Assembly (NCBI GenBank): GCA_900491605.1 | Contig: UESW01003833.1 | Span: 2,141,504-2,205,503, forward strand | Length of the DNA: 64,000 nt | Direction: 5' to 3' | Source: Calamus simplicifolius | Lineage: Eukaryota; Streptophyta; Magnoliopsida; Arecales; Arecaceae | Shown here: piece by piece, positions 1-14,000 of the stretch | How the letters are laid out: each line of letters begins with the position of its first letter | How positions within the stretch are numbered: position 1 is the first letter of the stretch | Made by a program: the position numbers and the translations under genes | The notes under the pieces: generated by a model | What the model was told of the DNA's origin: nothing | The model's database searches: none | The model's input: only the letters and a program-made list of their open reading frames with translations

Positions 1-537
1 TACCTATTCATACCAATATCTATATCCGCATATCAAAACTTTTTCCCTTCAAGCACAACCATTAATGAGCTTTTTCACTTTAAATCAATTACATTCATCA
101 TAGGTACTAAAAATAATTTTGTTGATGCATGGAAAGGCTCCCGGTCTATCAAATATTTTAAAATAAATAAGTAGACGTGTTGAATGTAAGAAAGGCATTA
201 CATATCGATAAAATATGACTATTAAGAAGGGCAAAAATCCTAAAAATCAAAATATCCTTAAAAAACTAATTGTTTGTGATCTTAAAAACTAATCGTTTAT
301 GGCTATTAAAAGAATAAATAAATCTTTTTGGTTAAAAAATTAAAGTATCATTAAAAACGAATAGTTTATAATGGTTAGAAGTGTTTTGGGTATTGAATAA
401 AAATATTTTTTGAACTAACCATTTTTAAGTATTTAAAAAAATATTTTAAAAAATATCCATCAAACCAAACCATCCTGCGCACCAATTTAGTGGGTCTAAT
501 GTGCCAGGCCCAACATGCCTAATGGGCCAGCTCAATA
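1..537. other. AT-rich flank, no gene seen
   Basis: AT-rich sequence with poly-A/T runs and no coding signal on either strand. Confidence 0.5.
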
Positions 538-560
538 TTAGGCCAGCTCAATAATTAAAT

Positions 561-763
561 CATGGAAAAGTTTTGTTGCATCGGATATGGTGTAGCAGTA
601 ACTGCACCGCATCTGACGATTGGCGCATGGCACGTGCGTGTACGTGCCAAAAGCAGAAAGATATTTTTGCTCTTGGCATGCGTGTGCACATGCATCGTAC
701 ACCAATCGTCGGGTGCCGTGCGTAGGATCTGCACTACACCCGTGCACAAAGACTTTTCCCATG
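561..763. repeat. foldback (inverted-repeat) element with a third arm
   Basis: The left arm 561-668 and right arm 669-763 are imperfect reverse complements. The arm contains catggaaaag, tgtagcagtaactgcaccg, gacgattgg and a gcatggcacgtgcgtgt-type segment. A third related arm follows in direct orientation at 785-865 (aaagtctttgtacattggat, gcagtgcagatc, caattggcgcatg). It could be a MITE or a relic of one. No target duplication was identified. Confidence 0.55.
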
Positions 764-889
764 CAACAAACCAACCCGTTAATGAAGATAAAGTCTTTGT
801 ACATTGGATGCAGTGCAGATCACACGCACCGCATCCAGCAATTGGCGCATGATGCATGTGTACAGTCGTCATGGCGTGGTACATAATAG

Positions 890-3800
890 ACCATGGCCTG
901 GTACATGACAGGCCATCATTCCTGCATGGCCCTCAGGCCTTGAACCAGCCCCAGGTAGATTGGGTGGGCCGCACCGATCCCAGTCATACACATACAAGTT
1001 GACGAACAACGAACGAATAAAATAAGAGACCATATGAAAAAGTCTTTATATATCGCTTCATAAGTTTCGCATTGCTGATGCTCTCATGCATAGATGAATC
1101 ACCGCACCCAATGCTTTTTCAAGACCATATCATCACCATGTTATGGACTTCTAAAGCAGCGTAAATCTAAGTTGTTTAAGATATATGAAAGCCACATCCA
1201 ACAGTACAAAGACGGCCGTAACCAGTGGTAGCGTATCTTTATCAGATCGGGTTCAATTGTTGCAGGTTACATTAACAAAGCAACTTAAAAATGCTGTTCA
1301 TTGATAATTGGAAGATCTCAATTGTAACCCAGTGAACGATCATTGATTACAGATAGACCAACATGATAAATTGGCTAATGCTAATGAAAAATGAAAACAA
1401 ATGGAATTGCTTATTAAGTGAACTGACAGCTAAAAGAGGTTACGAACCAAAACAGATGCACATGCAAGGGCACCCAGAAGGTAAAATGTACCGCTTGACA
1501 GTAGAGACAATAGTACTACTTCCTTAGGGAAAAAAAAAAAAAAAGGAAAGGAAAGAGAGATCTATTTTCAACTCAGCGGACACCCTAGAAACACAAAATT
1601 GTTAGGATACTGCAAAGATCTTCATTTATAATTTGATAAGAATTAATGATAACCATGTGATATTTAATTTGCACATCAGCAGATAAAAAATGACTAACGG
1701 TACAAAACAATGACAGGTGTCATCCAACGGCTGTAAGGTGCATTTAAGTTTATAATAGCCCGTGGATAAACTTGGCCTATGGTGGCAATGTTGTTTGGCA
1801 CCCTTCAGCTGATAACCTTTACACGTCTGCGAAATAACAGCCTTTACAAAAACGAATTCATGCGCCACCAATAAGGCTCGGAGTTTGACGTTCCGGAGAT
1901 TTACCCAATGGTAGCAGAAAATGGAGAACAGTTCCAGCTCGGAGTATGACGTTCAGGAGATTACCTAATGGTAGCAGAAAATGGAGAACAGTTCCAGCTC
2001 CAAATAACTAAATATACACACATCAATAAAATTATTCATAAGCATTACAATAATGGCCTCGCATAAGTAGCTCACGGAATCAAATTTGAAAATCCAAGTT
2101 TGGCTTGGCTCTACCAAAGGGATTTAACTAGGCGCTTAGACTGATATGATGCTATGAACAAGATTGTGAATTTTTCCATAACTGTGTTTCAACGTAAACT
2201 GACTTCTTCGTGACTCCATCCCAAAATTGATCAGGCATCCATTGACAAAGGAAAGAACAAGATCTGCAAAAAATCTTATACATGGTTACCTGTTTGTAGT
2301 AATTTGGACAAGATAAATATCATCACCTACACTCACAGTCAATGAAACAATTAAATCAATCATTTTGTCACCTCTTCAAGTCACTGTTCATGGATACACC
2401 AAAATCATTACAAAAAAGAATTAAGTTTGCAAAAACTGGACATTGTTTTGTACATTATTCAACATGCAACGATTAGATATACAATGATATTAACCAGTCA
2501 TGTTAGAAAAAAGGAGTTCATATACTTGGAGTTTGACTATCCTAACTGGATAGCTATCTTAAGAAATAAGAGAGGATTATTTTATGCTAGACATGCAATA
2601 GAAATTATTTCTAGCACCACACTTCGCAGCCTTTGCAATTTAAAATCGAAAAAAAAAAACGCAATTCTGACATGTTCATTTAGTTTCCAGTCATGACAAA
2701 CAAACTATGAGCTGAACTTGATCCTCTCTCTCTTAAAACTAAGCATGAAAGGCTCAAGTACATAAAACATTATGCCATACAATATATACTGCACCACTAG
2801 GTTGTTGACACGAGAGGAGGAATGTTGTATACAATCCCACATTGGGTGTGCCATATACTGTACATCACAGTAACACGCCAAAACACAAGGCTAAGATTCA
2901 TTGACATTGTATGAGATAATATACAGGTCGCAAGAATGAGCCACCCTCATGTATTTGGATAGGAAGATTGATACCTCTCATTTTCTCTCTTCCAATATTT
3001 GCAATCATTGTTACAGCCTACTCAGAATTCAGATCTACCAATGAGCAGGAAAGACAACTAAATAATGATCAATCCATTATTCATACAGGAGAGATTGGGT
3101 TCATCAACGTGAACATCTGAAAATGTATCTTCTTCTAGCATGAAATGCCAAGTTATCTCAAACAAATATAAATGCATGAAGATGCAATCCTATGATCGAA
3201 CAATGCAAGGTACTCCAAGAGAAAGATTGACAATCTCCAATATCCTCCCCTCAAAATTTCACAAATTTGATAACAATGAAGGCTCATCCATTGACGCTAC
3301 TTTTTTGATATTTTGTCTTAATGAAATGGATGCGCATATCCTTTAAAAGAATGCTGGTTTCAAATTTATTAGTAATAACTTAATGAAACTTTAATACGAG
3401 GTTAGCATAAACATGCAACGGTATTTATCAAAAAAATTCAATTAATTATTTATTAACTTCATTGTCCTTGCCATTCTTTGGACCAAATCACTTAGTGTTT
3501 CATGAATGGGGATAACTTCCTTTTGTTTTGTTTTTAACTGCCAGTTTCGGACTTGTTGATGCAAGTGATCTTGTTGGATGAACTTTAAACTCCAGTGAAT
3601 TGATTGCTCCTAATGTTAGTTGAATCCCCGTCTGTAGTGGTATGGACAATGATAGAATTATGCATTTTAGACGAATGACTAAAACGAACACTGCACAAGC
3701 AATGATAAGCACACTGAATATTGAATCTGTTTCCTATGCAGCTACAACAGCATTCTGGCCAAATACCGAACTTAAAGCTTATGTATCATGGTTTTAAAAA

Positions 3801-5169
3801 CCACTGAGATGAGACAGTACAAGCAGTATCATATGGTTCTGGCCAGAAATTGGTAATGGGACTTCCCCCTAGGTCACGAAAACATGTTAAATCATGCCAT
3901 CACAGTCAGGTCAGGTGTTTACCAACTGGTACTGGCCAATACAAATCTTGGCTTGTCCAATACAATTCACGGATTATGCATTCCAGTCAACACAGGTTCG
4001 TGCCTCCTAGCATGAAGGCTGTTTTGAATGCTACCATGGCTGCCTCAGCAAGTCCGCAATTTTTTTTTTTTAAATGGTGTGATTTGGGTTGGGGGGTGGG
4101 GGGTGCGAGAGGTGGGGAAAAAAGTGTCTTGAAGGATCTCATGAGAAGATAAGCTCTCTTTTCACCCAAGTCACACATACACACACACACACAAATATTG
4201 CAGAAATAAGTGGGCAACAGTCAAGTCGTAACCGAATTTTGAGTCTGAAAATTTCTACTATGCTGCATCTGTATTATTCTCATGCTTGCTAGTTAACTGA
4301 TTAAACACAATTTAAACACTGAATAGAAAACAAAATCAACCCAATACCATTATTATGCTAAGAAAAAAAAAACCAAAAGAAAATAAAAAATTTGTTTTGG
4401 GGTGTCCCGATATTGAACCAATATGAAGCCATGGTACATGATGGATCGGTACCATACTGTTGGGGCCAAAATCGATAACAGCCCTTGTACCAGTATTTAT
4501 AATCTTGTTTTACACCATACACAGAAAAAGCAATACACCAATTTATGTATTTATCCACAAATAAAAATGACAGGCTACAAAGATCACCCAGTTTTAACTT
4601 CGAAAGAGGGAAGACATTAGCAACTAGGTAGAAGTTTCACTACCTGTTTGGAACAGATCAAGCACAAATATAGAAATACTAAGAAGGCTTTGCCTTGGGT
4701 ACCTTTTTGACTACTTAAAGCTCTAGCAACCAAAGGATTCCAGCCTTAAAAGGAAAGAAATTCCATTTGAATAAGAAGATGCTATACATAGTTTCGCTAA
4801 GTTTTCTCTTCAATGAACAATAATCTACCAAAATTTCTCCATGCAAAAGAGAAGCATGTTCGAATTTCAGGATTTTCTGTCCCTATTGTGAATTATTCAG
4901 GTGAAGAACAGTGGAGCCTGGTGAAAACCAAACAACCCATATATCCAAAAAAATTGAATTAATCTACCAACAAAGGGACCAAAGTATAACTCAACAGTGG
5001 AATACAACATTTATGGTTCTTAATAAGGGGACTCTTGGAACAAAAAAAGGCACATGGAAATCAAAATTACAAGCCAAAGAACCTCATCCTTTTAAATGGT
5101 TGCATAGGTCAACCTACCTCGATGAGAGAAGGGGGCCAGCTGCTCTCACCAGGACACACCAATAGGATT
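890..5169. other. 3' flank of VPS54, no gene recognised
   Basis: No frame shows recognisable protein similarity or splice-framed exons. The segment holds the 61-bp duplication at 1876, a T/G-rich stretch at 4055-4120, a short CA run at about 4175-4192, and degenerate ggtacc-rich sequence at about 3830-3990 and 4400-4500. Confidence 0.45.
1876..1996. repeat. tandem duplication, about 61 bp x 2
   Basis: Two adjacent copies (1876-1936 and 1937-1996) of a segment starting gctcggagt and ending gagaacagttcca, differing at a few positions. Confidence 0.8.
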
Positions 5170-5171
5170 TT

Positions 5172-5439
5172 TTACATGTATACCCTTACAAATTTCTGAG
5201 TATATACTTACAACTTCACTAAATGCATGTATACCCTTACCAACATCCAAAATTATGTGTACACCCTTAAAAAATTATTTCTTTTTGCATATATACCTTT
5301 GCTATATGTCCATTTAAATTATATCTTTTGCACATCTACCCTTATTATGGGCATATACACATAAATAGTAAATTTGCGAGAGTACGCATATAAATAGCAA
5401 ATCTACAGGGTATTTAAGCAATTTCAGATATTTATAAGG

Positions 5440-5471
<32 letters not shown>

Positions 5472-5516
5472 AAGGGTATACATTCAAACAGTAAATTTGT
5501 GAGGGTTCACATGTAA
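5172..5516. mobile_element. MITE-like element with 24-bp terminal inverted repeats
   Basis: The left end 5172-5195 and the reverse complement of 5493-5516 match at about 20 of 24 positions (core ttacatgt, accct, acaaattt). The interior is AT-rich, repeats a 'gtatacccttac' theme and carries a TG microsatellite. The target duplication is unclear. Confidence 0.5.
5440..5472. repeat. (TG)n microsatellite
   Basis: Alternating TG, interrupted by tata, inside the inverted-repeat element. Confidence 0.85.
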
Positions 5517-5572
5517 TTTCAAATTTTATAAAGGTATTTATGCAAGAAACTAAAACTAGTATGATCTTCTAA

Positions 5573-5883
5573 GGGTCTGTTTGGATCTTTAGAGGGGAAG
5601 GAGAGGGTGAAGGAAGGGGAGGGGGAAGGATAAGCAAGGGTTATCCTCCTCTTGTTTGGGAAAGAGGGAAGGGGAAAGAAGGGTAATGTAGGGCCAAAAT
5701 CATAAATTGTTTCCCTTCTCTTGACCCCCTCAATTTGAAGGTAAAGAAATTTAGGCTTTTGAGGGATTAATGGAGGGGAATGAGTAAACATGATTCCCCT
5801 TCCCCTCCTTTCACTTTCCTTCCAAACAAGTTTTTTATTACCCTTCTTCTCCTCCCATCATACCCTTCCATCCAAACAAACCC
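5573..5883. mobile_element. Tourist-like MITE (PIF/Harbinger type)
   Basis: Terminal inverted repeats gggtctgtttgga and tccaaacaaaccc (12 of 13 matched) are flanked by the 3-bp target duplication TAA (5570-5572 and 5884-5886). The 311-bp interior is purine-rich then pyrimidine-rich (aggggaaggag, ccttcccctcc) and has no coding capacity. TIR start and TAA duplication are the PIF/Harbinger hallmarks. Confidence 0.85.
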
Positions 5884-5906
5884 TAAAGGGAAAGTAGGGG
5901 AGGAGG

Positions 5907-5942
5907 GTGTGCGTGCGCACGTGCGTGTGTGTGTGTATGTGC

Positions 5943-5974
<32 letters not shown>

Positions 5975-5983
5975 TAGAGAGAA
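5907..5983. repeat. compound microsatellite (GT)n(GA)n
   Basis: A run of gt/gc alternation followed by gagagaga, directly right of the Tourist-like MITE. Confidence 0.85.
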
Positions 5984-6267
5984 GCAGCCCCAAAAAAAAT
6001 TTCAAGGACATCAGCATGGTTGGGAATTTACACACGTTATCAACAATTGTATAGCAATGTTAGCAAGCCTTATGCATCATGATATGAAATATTGTAAATC
6101 TATTCTGACATACTTCCTTATGGCATGGCACCCAACTAAGGAGAACTTAGCGTTCAGGCAAAAATCTGAATGACTGCTTACATCTATGCATATATAAAGC
6201 ACCTACTCTGTGAATAGCATTTTTGCATTCTGGAAGCATAAATACACATCAAATAGATCAGTGCCAA

Positions 6268-7432
6268 AAGAAAATTCTTATACAACTCAACTCATCTAAG
6301 CCTTTTCCCAACTACATAAGGTCGGCTACATGAATCTGCTTCCTCCACTCTACTCTATTCAAAACCAAGTCGACACTCAAATTACAAATAGTTATCTCTC
6401 TTAATTATTTCTATCCATGTTAGTTTAGGTCTATCTTTACCTCTATCAGTACCATGGACCAATAAAAGATCATCCTTTCTAACTGAAGCATCTAAGGGTC
6501 TTCGTTGTATATGTCCAAACCACCGTAATCGGTCTTCTCTTATTTTATCTTCAATGGGGCTACTTCCATCATTTCTTGTATATATTTATTTCTAATTCTA
6601 TCTTTTAAAGTTTTACCACATATCCATCTTAACATGCGCATTTCTGTTACACTTAATTTATTCATATGTTTCAATATTACCCAACACTCTATTCCATATA
6701 ACATAGCTGGCCTAATAGTGGTTTTATAAAATTTTTCTTTCAATTTTAATGGAATGTATCGATCATACAATACTCTCGAAGCATTCCACTTAATCCATCC
6801 TGCTTTAATTCTATGATTCACATCTTCACCTATTTGTCCTTCTTGCTGGATAATTGATCCCAAATACCTAAATTTTTCACTCATTGGTATCTCTTGGCTT
6901 GCAATTTTTACTGTCTCTTCATTTATATTTTTACTTCTACTAAAATTACATTTCATATATTAAGTTTTAGTTCTACTAATCTTGAAATCTTTAAATTCTA
7001 AAGCCTCTTTCCAAATCTTTAGCTTAGCATTTACTCCAGATTTAGTTTCATCAATCAACACTATATCGTTTACAAATAGCATACACCATGGGATATCATC
7101 TTGAATATGTTTGGTTAATCCATCCATAACTAATGCAAAAGATACGGACTTAAGGCAGATCCTTGATCCTTGATGTAAACCTATAGTAATTGAAAACTCA
7201 CTAGTTTCTTCTATTGTTATTTTAACAATAATTATTACTCTATCATACATATCTTTTATCAATTCTATGTACCTTTTGGTAACTCCTTTTTTCTCTAAAC
7301 TCACCATATTATTTCTCTAGAGACTATTATATGCTTTCTCTAAATCAATAAAGACCATATGAAGGTGCTTTTTTCTTTTCTCTATACCTCTCCATCAATC
7401 TCTTTAATAGATATTAAGAAGAAAATTCTTAT
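6268..7432 (-). mobile_element. 5'-truncated RTE-clade LINE with target duplication
   Basis: The insertion 6282-7418 is flanked by a perfect 14-bp duplication (6268-6281 and 7419-7432). On the minus strand it encodes the C-terminal reverse transcriptase region of an RTE-type LINE: a segment with IGLHQGS, LVMDGLTKHIQD and the catalytic-box relic FVNDIVLIDE (normally ADD) at about 7307-6960, then the RTE tail with YLGSIIQQEG, EDVNHRIKAGW, KFYKTTIRPAMLYGIECW and EMRMLRWICGKT at 6956-6540. Its 3' end carries (GAGTT)-type repeats. Two frames and a D-to-N change mark it as dead. Confidence 0.9.
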
Positions 7433-7944
7433 CTTGAATAATATTTGTTACTCTCACTGACTAGACTGACAAAAAATATTGTTGGGCCTAAATGTACATT
7501 TGCAAAAACATTCAAGGACTTATATTACCTTTCACAATATGTAAGCGTATTTCTCATTAGCACAAATAACTTACCCAGACCAATCATGAATTATCAAATC
7601 ACAAATGACTAACAAAAAGATAATATAAGAACGTATTGTCTCCGACAATCAAAACTTTGGGTCACACAACGCCAAGACTGTTACATCTACAAGAGAGCAG
7701 ACATATACAAGAACCACAGTTAAAATTCAATGGACCTTATGGAAATACTGCTGTCAAGAGCATGCATATTGCATCACAAGAGCAAGTACATGTTCATTAG
7801 TAAGGTTATTTTCAAGAAAAGTTACCTGAATGAAATTGACCGATGTAATTGCAGATGTCTAAGAATCATTTCCTTCTCCATAATGAAGTTCTCATGTGAC
7901 AAATCTTCTGATAGATACAGTTGGTTTCTACTTTACATGATCAC
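7433..7944 (-). other. VPS54 3' UTR region
   Basis: Sequence just past the VPS54 stop. I see no clear AATAAA on the minus strand before the LINE insertion at 7418, so the transcript end is not placed. A gtaact at about 7825 on the minus strand could be a donor for a 3' UTR intron, without further support. Confidence 0.4.
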
Positions 7945-8083
7945 TCATTGGCCTGCTTTTGTTCCAAACCGCTCTGCCAAGAACTCATCAAGAAGGCCAA
8001 AATTCGGCACACCATCTTTACTTGAGCTGTCAGAAGGCAACTTACGAATGCACCCAAGAATATGCTGAACATCTCGGCATAGT
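7945..8083 (-). CDS. VPS54: VPS54 exon 18 with stop codon
   Basis: 139 nt including the TGA stop at 7947-7945. It encodes LCRDVQHILGCIRKLPSDSS and ends DEFLAERFGTKAGQ. Acceptor caccag. The conserved FGLLDEFLAERF C-terminus shows the protein is complete at this end. Confidence 0.93.
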
Positions 8084-11000
8084 CTGGTGTTTCAAACAAG
8101 CATCAACAGAATCAGATTAACATATAATATAGAGCATCTCAGTTGAAACAAAATGGTAATATATGTAGTATACCTGTTCTTGGCTTGGGGAGTGCTGATG
8201 TCCAACTTGGAAAATACTTCAGAAATATGTGAATGGAAGAGTTGAACCACTTGCCTGAGTTCATGTTAAAAAAAAGCTAACTGTTATTGCCATTTACTAG
8301 CTCAGCAATTTCTGATTATATGATATATGGGTTGTATTGGAAGAAATATTTTGGTGGTCCATAATGTTATAAGCATAAGGGGATCATGATGCTTGCCATC
8401 TTAGGGTATCTTCCCCGGGTCTTTCTTATTGGATGCTGTTAACATTCGTTCTTTTGCAACTTCTGCAAAGCTTATCTGGGTTTGATATATGAGAATACTC
8501 AACTACAAGACAAATTCTAGATGACTGAAGGACGTGACACTAACATTTTAATTGTCAGATTGTTGCAAATCAATATAACATGCTAAGAATTATGTATAAT
8601 ATACCTATTTAAACTTGTATCATTTTCTTAGGATAAGATATGGGCCATCAGTTGAAACTTGACACCCTGTTTTCACAGTCATTCTTCAATATTTTTCACT
8701 CAGCCATTTTCTTAGTACTTCACATTTCCACTAGAGCTAATATCTTAAAATAGTACATTTATACTAAAAAACATGACACAACTATCATATGCTTAATACA
8801 TTTTTTAGAATTGCGTCATTCTAATAGATTCACTTTTTTATTTTTCCATATACCTTGAAATCTTCAAATAATTTTAGACCAAATCAACTAAACCTGTCAC
8901 CCAAAGAACATCTTTTCATCTATTAACACAAAAGATGAATTGGCATCCATACAACTATCTCACTCCAAAGTTCACCAACTCCAGCCCACCATTAGAGCTT
9001 GATCTAGTAAGTGCACAACATTTTTGAGATGCATTTCCTCTCTCTCTCAAAAGTTATCTGTAAATGACCATTGTAACATTAGTTAACATCTATATGTTTA
9101 ATGTCATTTGCATCCGGGTATCTTTTCGAAACCTTTTGACGCTGTCACAAACTAGTCTTGAAAAAAAATCTCTCTGTAAAAAAGGTAGTATAACCACATT
9201 ATTGAACAATACAGATTGCTAACAGCTTAATATCATAAAAGCAACATCGTTACTGAACTAATGAGTCCTTAACCTGGACAGGCAGAATCCAAATTCCTTT
9301 ATTCTGCTATTTCTTTTTATGTTTCTCAGGAAACAAGTAAAAGATTGGACCAGATGCTGAAGAAAATAAGAATATGCATCATTTGATTATTTAAATCATA
9401 TAAGGGGGTAAGACAAGTTTAAATTCATAAGATTTAATAATTTGAAGTGCAAGACAAGTCGAAGCCAGAAATATCCCAAGCTAAGGCATGGCACTAATGC
9501 CAAAGAGTCAAAAATACAAGGTGTATTGTGTTCTTGGATATCAAGCTCCAACTGTAGATCTATATGCATTCTTCCATTTAACAGGTTTGATTCATAACAT
9601 ATAAATTTTTTTTTTTACTCTAGTGTAATTCTATTTCATGTTCCTGTCAATGAAAAGATAGATATCCATTAAAACAAAAAAAAAACATTCATCTGACACT
9701 GAAAGTTAGCAAATTTATCCTCTTATCATGTCAAGGTTTTCACCTGAAAATTGCTTGAACATCAGCCTCAAGCAGCGTCTGAGACAAAATACGATGGAGA
9801 TATGTAACTTCCTGGAGAAAGTAAAGGAGGAGAGAAATTAGACCCAGTCCCCATAAAATGAGAGGTATTAAAATGTGAGGTCGTAAAATGCACAGAATGA
9901 TTTCATCCTTTTCAATATCAGATAATGCAAAATGAGTGCAACAACTACTTTTCCGAAGTGGCACGAATATAGGGTAGCGACATGGCTACAACACTTAATG
10001 AGCAAGCCAGCTGACTGTAAAGCTGGTGATATGTGATCTGGGTGCATGCCAAACCCTAGCTTCAACCAGGCATGAAGATGCTTACAGTTGCAAGGGGAAA
10101 ACACAAAGGATGACAAGTGCCATGCTTTTCAAGCCTGTCACTTGTATCATCTAACTGCACTTCACCAACAAGACTAGTAGCCATAAAGCACTGTCAGCTT
10201 TAGCCACTGGCTAGCACAGTGTTGTTCAAGCACACGCCTAAGGCATGAGGCGCAAGGCACTAAGAATTGGGCGCTTCTCATATCTTAGGCTAGGTGTCTT
10301 CACCTATATGCACATGAGGCAAAAAAGGTGCATACTTTTGATCTGATTTAAGGCATAAAAAAGCACACCTTTCTTAATAAACTGTATTTGTATTTTTTTT
10401 TGTCCATCATATTTTTTAGACTGTGTTGACCTGATGATGTATCATCTTATACATAATTATTTCCTTTATTTTTTGAAAAAGCTAAAAATTGAAATATCAA
10501 GAGATAGAATACCAAAAATTATACTATCATCTGAAAAAAAAAGAAGGAAAGACATCAAGGGGCCATAGATTTCAACTAATAAAGAGGAAGCTTTTTATTG
10601 AGTTAATAGGGTAAATATATCATTATAATAATTTTTTAACTTTTTTTAATGGTGTTATAAATCTTGCTTATATAAATATTCTACCATTTATTTCAATAAC
10701 GTGTCCTCACTTAGTTCAGGCACATGCCTACATTTTGCACCTTGCACTAGGCTTCAAGATTCATTTGTGCTTAAGTACATCTAGCACTTTTAACAACACT
10801 GGGCTGGCCACAGCTAGACAAGGCCATAAGCATTACTTGTTGCTAAAACTCCGGTAGAATGTAAGAAATACAAGAAAACATTGGACAGGAGACCAACACA
10901 GCCTCCTAGCTATCATATGGAATCAGGGTGGGATCACTCACCCACTTTTTGCACCAAGCATGAACAATGTTGTCAAAGCACACCTAAGGTATAAAGTGCA

Positions 11001-14000
11001 AGGCACAAAAGGTTAGATGCTTCTTACATCCTAAGATGTGCCTAAAGCATAAGATACATCTAAAGCGGGTTAGACATTTCTTATGCCTTTGGCGAAGCAT
11101 TTTATTTTGACACGCATGAGACGAAAAAGCCATGCACTTTTGATCTGATTTAAAATAAAAGAAAGAATACCTTTCTTTATAAGCTATATTTGCGATATTT
11201 TTTTAAATCTATTATATTTATTAGACAGTGTTGACTTTATGATGTACCATCCCATACAAATTTTTTTCCCCTATAAAAAAGCTGAAAATTAAAAAATAAA
11301 GAGATGAAACACCCAAATTCATGCTATCATCTAAAAAAGAGGAGAAAAAACATTAAGAGACTATAAATTTCAGCTGAGAAAGAGGAAGCTTTCCATTAAG
11401 CTAATAGGCTAAATATATTACTATTATGATTTTTTTAGCTTTTTTCTATTATAAATTATAAATCTTGCTTGTATAAATTATTCTACCATTTATTTCAAAA
11501 ATATATGCCTAACTTCGCTTAGGCATGCGCCTGTGCTTGATGCCTTGCACTTGAGTGCGCCTAGCGCTTTTAACAACACTAAGCATGAAGGCACATGAAC
11601 CAAATAGCAAAGGCCACTAATAGAAACTGACATTTTCTTTTTACTTCATAAAATATAATTCTCAAGCTTATCACACAACTAGGCAAGACATCTCAGGTTC
11701 CTCACCCAAACAGACAAATGGACACAACTGAGTCATTGAGTCTGGATTTGATTATTCCAAACCCAATCACTAAGAGTCATTGGTCCAACTTTGATAGGAT
11801 ATTAGGTATCACATACAACCAAGCATTAGTGGAATACAGACCTCTTAATCATTTAAGAATAATAGGACCATATTTTGATTGAGCTCAAATGAACAATAAC
11901 AGTGATATCTAACAACAAAACAAGATGAAGAGACCACACCTACAGATGGTAACGAAATTAAATTCCCAGAAACAAAAAAATTAAACCTAAAGATGTACCT
12001 GCTACTAAATAAAAACCCATTATTAAAGTCATGGTTTCAAATCCTAGTGGAACATCCCGTGGAACGCTAGTATGGTTTTCATCCCAAATTTTAGGACGGG
12101 CCTGTTCCGTCAACATCCCAACATCCCAATCAGAGCGTCTTGAAACACCCTCCATCTTAATTATTAGGAAAGACTAGGATAGCTGTGCATTCTTTTACAT
12201 GAAAAACCGAGACAACCCCATCTCATAAGATTCAAAACCTTGACTAAAATAAATAGACATAGAACGATTCAGAAAGAATCATTAAGCTATGAATGAATGA
12301 CATTGAAAAGTAGGGGCAAGCTAATAGTAACAGACCTTTGTGACTGAACGAGCAAACTGGCTAGGTTGTAAATCATTATCCTCTGGTGCATTCCAACTCT
12401 CAACAATTTGAGACAGCTTGCGAAGATTTGCCAACAATCTTTCCCTCATTATTTGAACCAACTTTGTATGAATCTCATCTCGATGAATCTTGTAATCCTA
12501 TCAACAAAAGAAGATTGAGAAGAAAAATAAAGTATAAAATGAGTATAAAATCATGAGAACTGAAAATATATATGTTTAGTGAATTCAAAAATACGTCAAC
12601 AAATATTACTAAGAAAGATTTTTAAAAAATCATAGTGTGACCTTGTAAAGCTTGTGGAACAATATGGCATATACAATACATCACAGGGTATTCGATGGGT
12701 GCTAAAAGTGAATGCAGAAGAAGAAGATTTTAAAAAAAAAAAAACAGTTTAAGATCAGTAGCAAGTGGTACAGCATGGTTCAGCGACCCATTTGGTATGC
12801 TACAGGTCAGTTCAAGACCATTAGGTTGCAGAACCATCATGAGGGGTCTCATGGACCAGCCCACATACAAAAAGATCTTTAAGCTCAGTAGCAAGCGGTA
12901 TGGCATGGTTCAGGGACCCATTTGGCATGCTATAGGTCGGTTCAGGACCATTAGCCTGCAAAACCATCACAAGGGTGTCATGGACCAGCCCATCAGCCAA
13001 ATATGCCAGTATAGCAAGATTTTAAACTTGTTACTAAAATTAAATCTTATTTTATGTATTAAGAATCTCTGTTGAACATAACCATATTCTTGCAATAAAT
13101 ATAATTTGATATTACACTGGTATCATGGTAACACATGGTAGCTGATGCTTTGACATATAGAAGACAAACACATAGAGGGTTGACTTTACAAAATAAATGC
13201 AAATTGGACTCTTTAGTGAAAATTCCAATAACTAACACTTTTGTGGTTGGACCTATATGCGACAGGTGGAGAATTGATGTTATGCTGACAAACAGACATT
13301 AAAATATGCTAAGCACTGAAATCAAACAAAATTTTGATGTTAGTGAATCAAGATCCACGAATCCAACCCCAAAATATCTGGGATGAGGATGGCTGGAAAC
13401 AGTTATCGTACTTAAAACATTGCAATGACTTAAAACCTAGATACTAATAAATATTACATGATACATAAAACTAACCAGTGGGACGCAGCAAAAACAAACA
13501 TGCCACATCCCCCTAGTTTATTTAATGCTTCTACATAACATTCTGTCCATGGCAAGATTATTGATCTTATACCAAGAAGCCTTGAGCAACTAATACTTGT
13601 TGACACTGAAAAACAGAACTAGAAATGATCATGCAAGGAATCTTATGTTTAGTGGTCTTGGCACAACTCTACTCATCCCAAAATATAGAAGTATTGGACC
13701 AGTGTGGTGAGAAACCACAATCAGCTTCCATGAAATCTGAAAATATGTGGACAACAAAGAGGAAGGACAGAGATGAAAATGAAGTATATTTGATACAATA
13801 CTAATCATATAGATTTCTTCCTTACTAGAAAAATTGATCATGTTTCTTATAAATACTGTAAGGTTATACCGGATAAAAGTTTAGCCATGCAACATATATT
13901 GATCGTTATGGATGGATATGTTCGAAAATAGAGAAGTAAAGAATATAAGAATCCAAGAATTAGGTAGTGAATTTGAAAAGAGAGAAAGATAGAATGATGA

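Noticed and set aside
2427..3346. Open frames in the 3' flank as a possible neighbouring gene
   Set aside because: Short, AT-rich, no domain and no consistent exon chain on either strand.
5907..6173. 88-residue frame starting in the GT/GA microsatellite
   Set aside because: The first 30 residues are microsatellite translation and the rest has no similarity.
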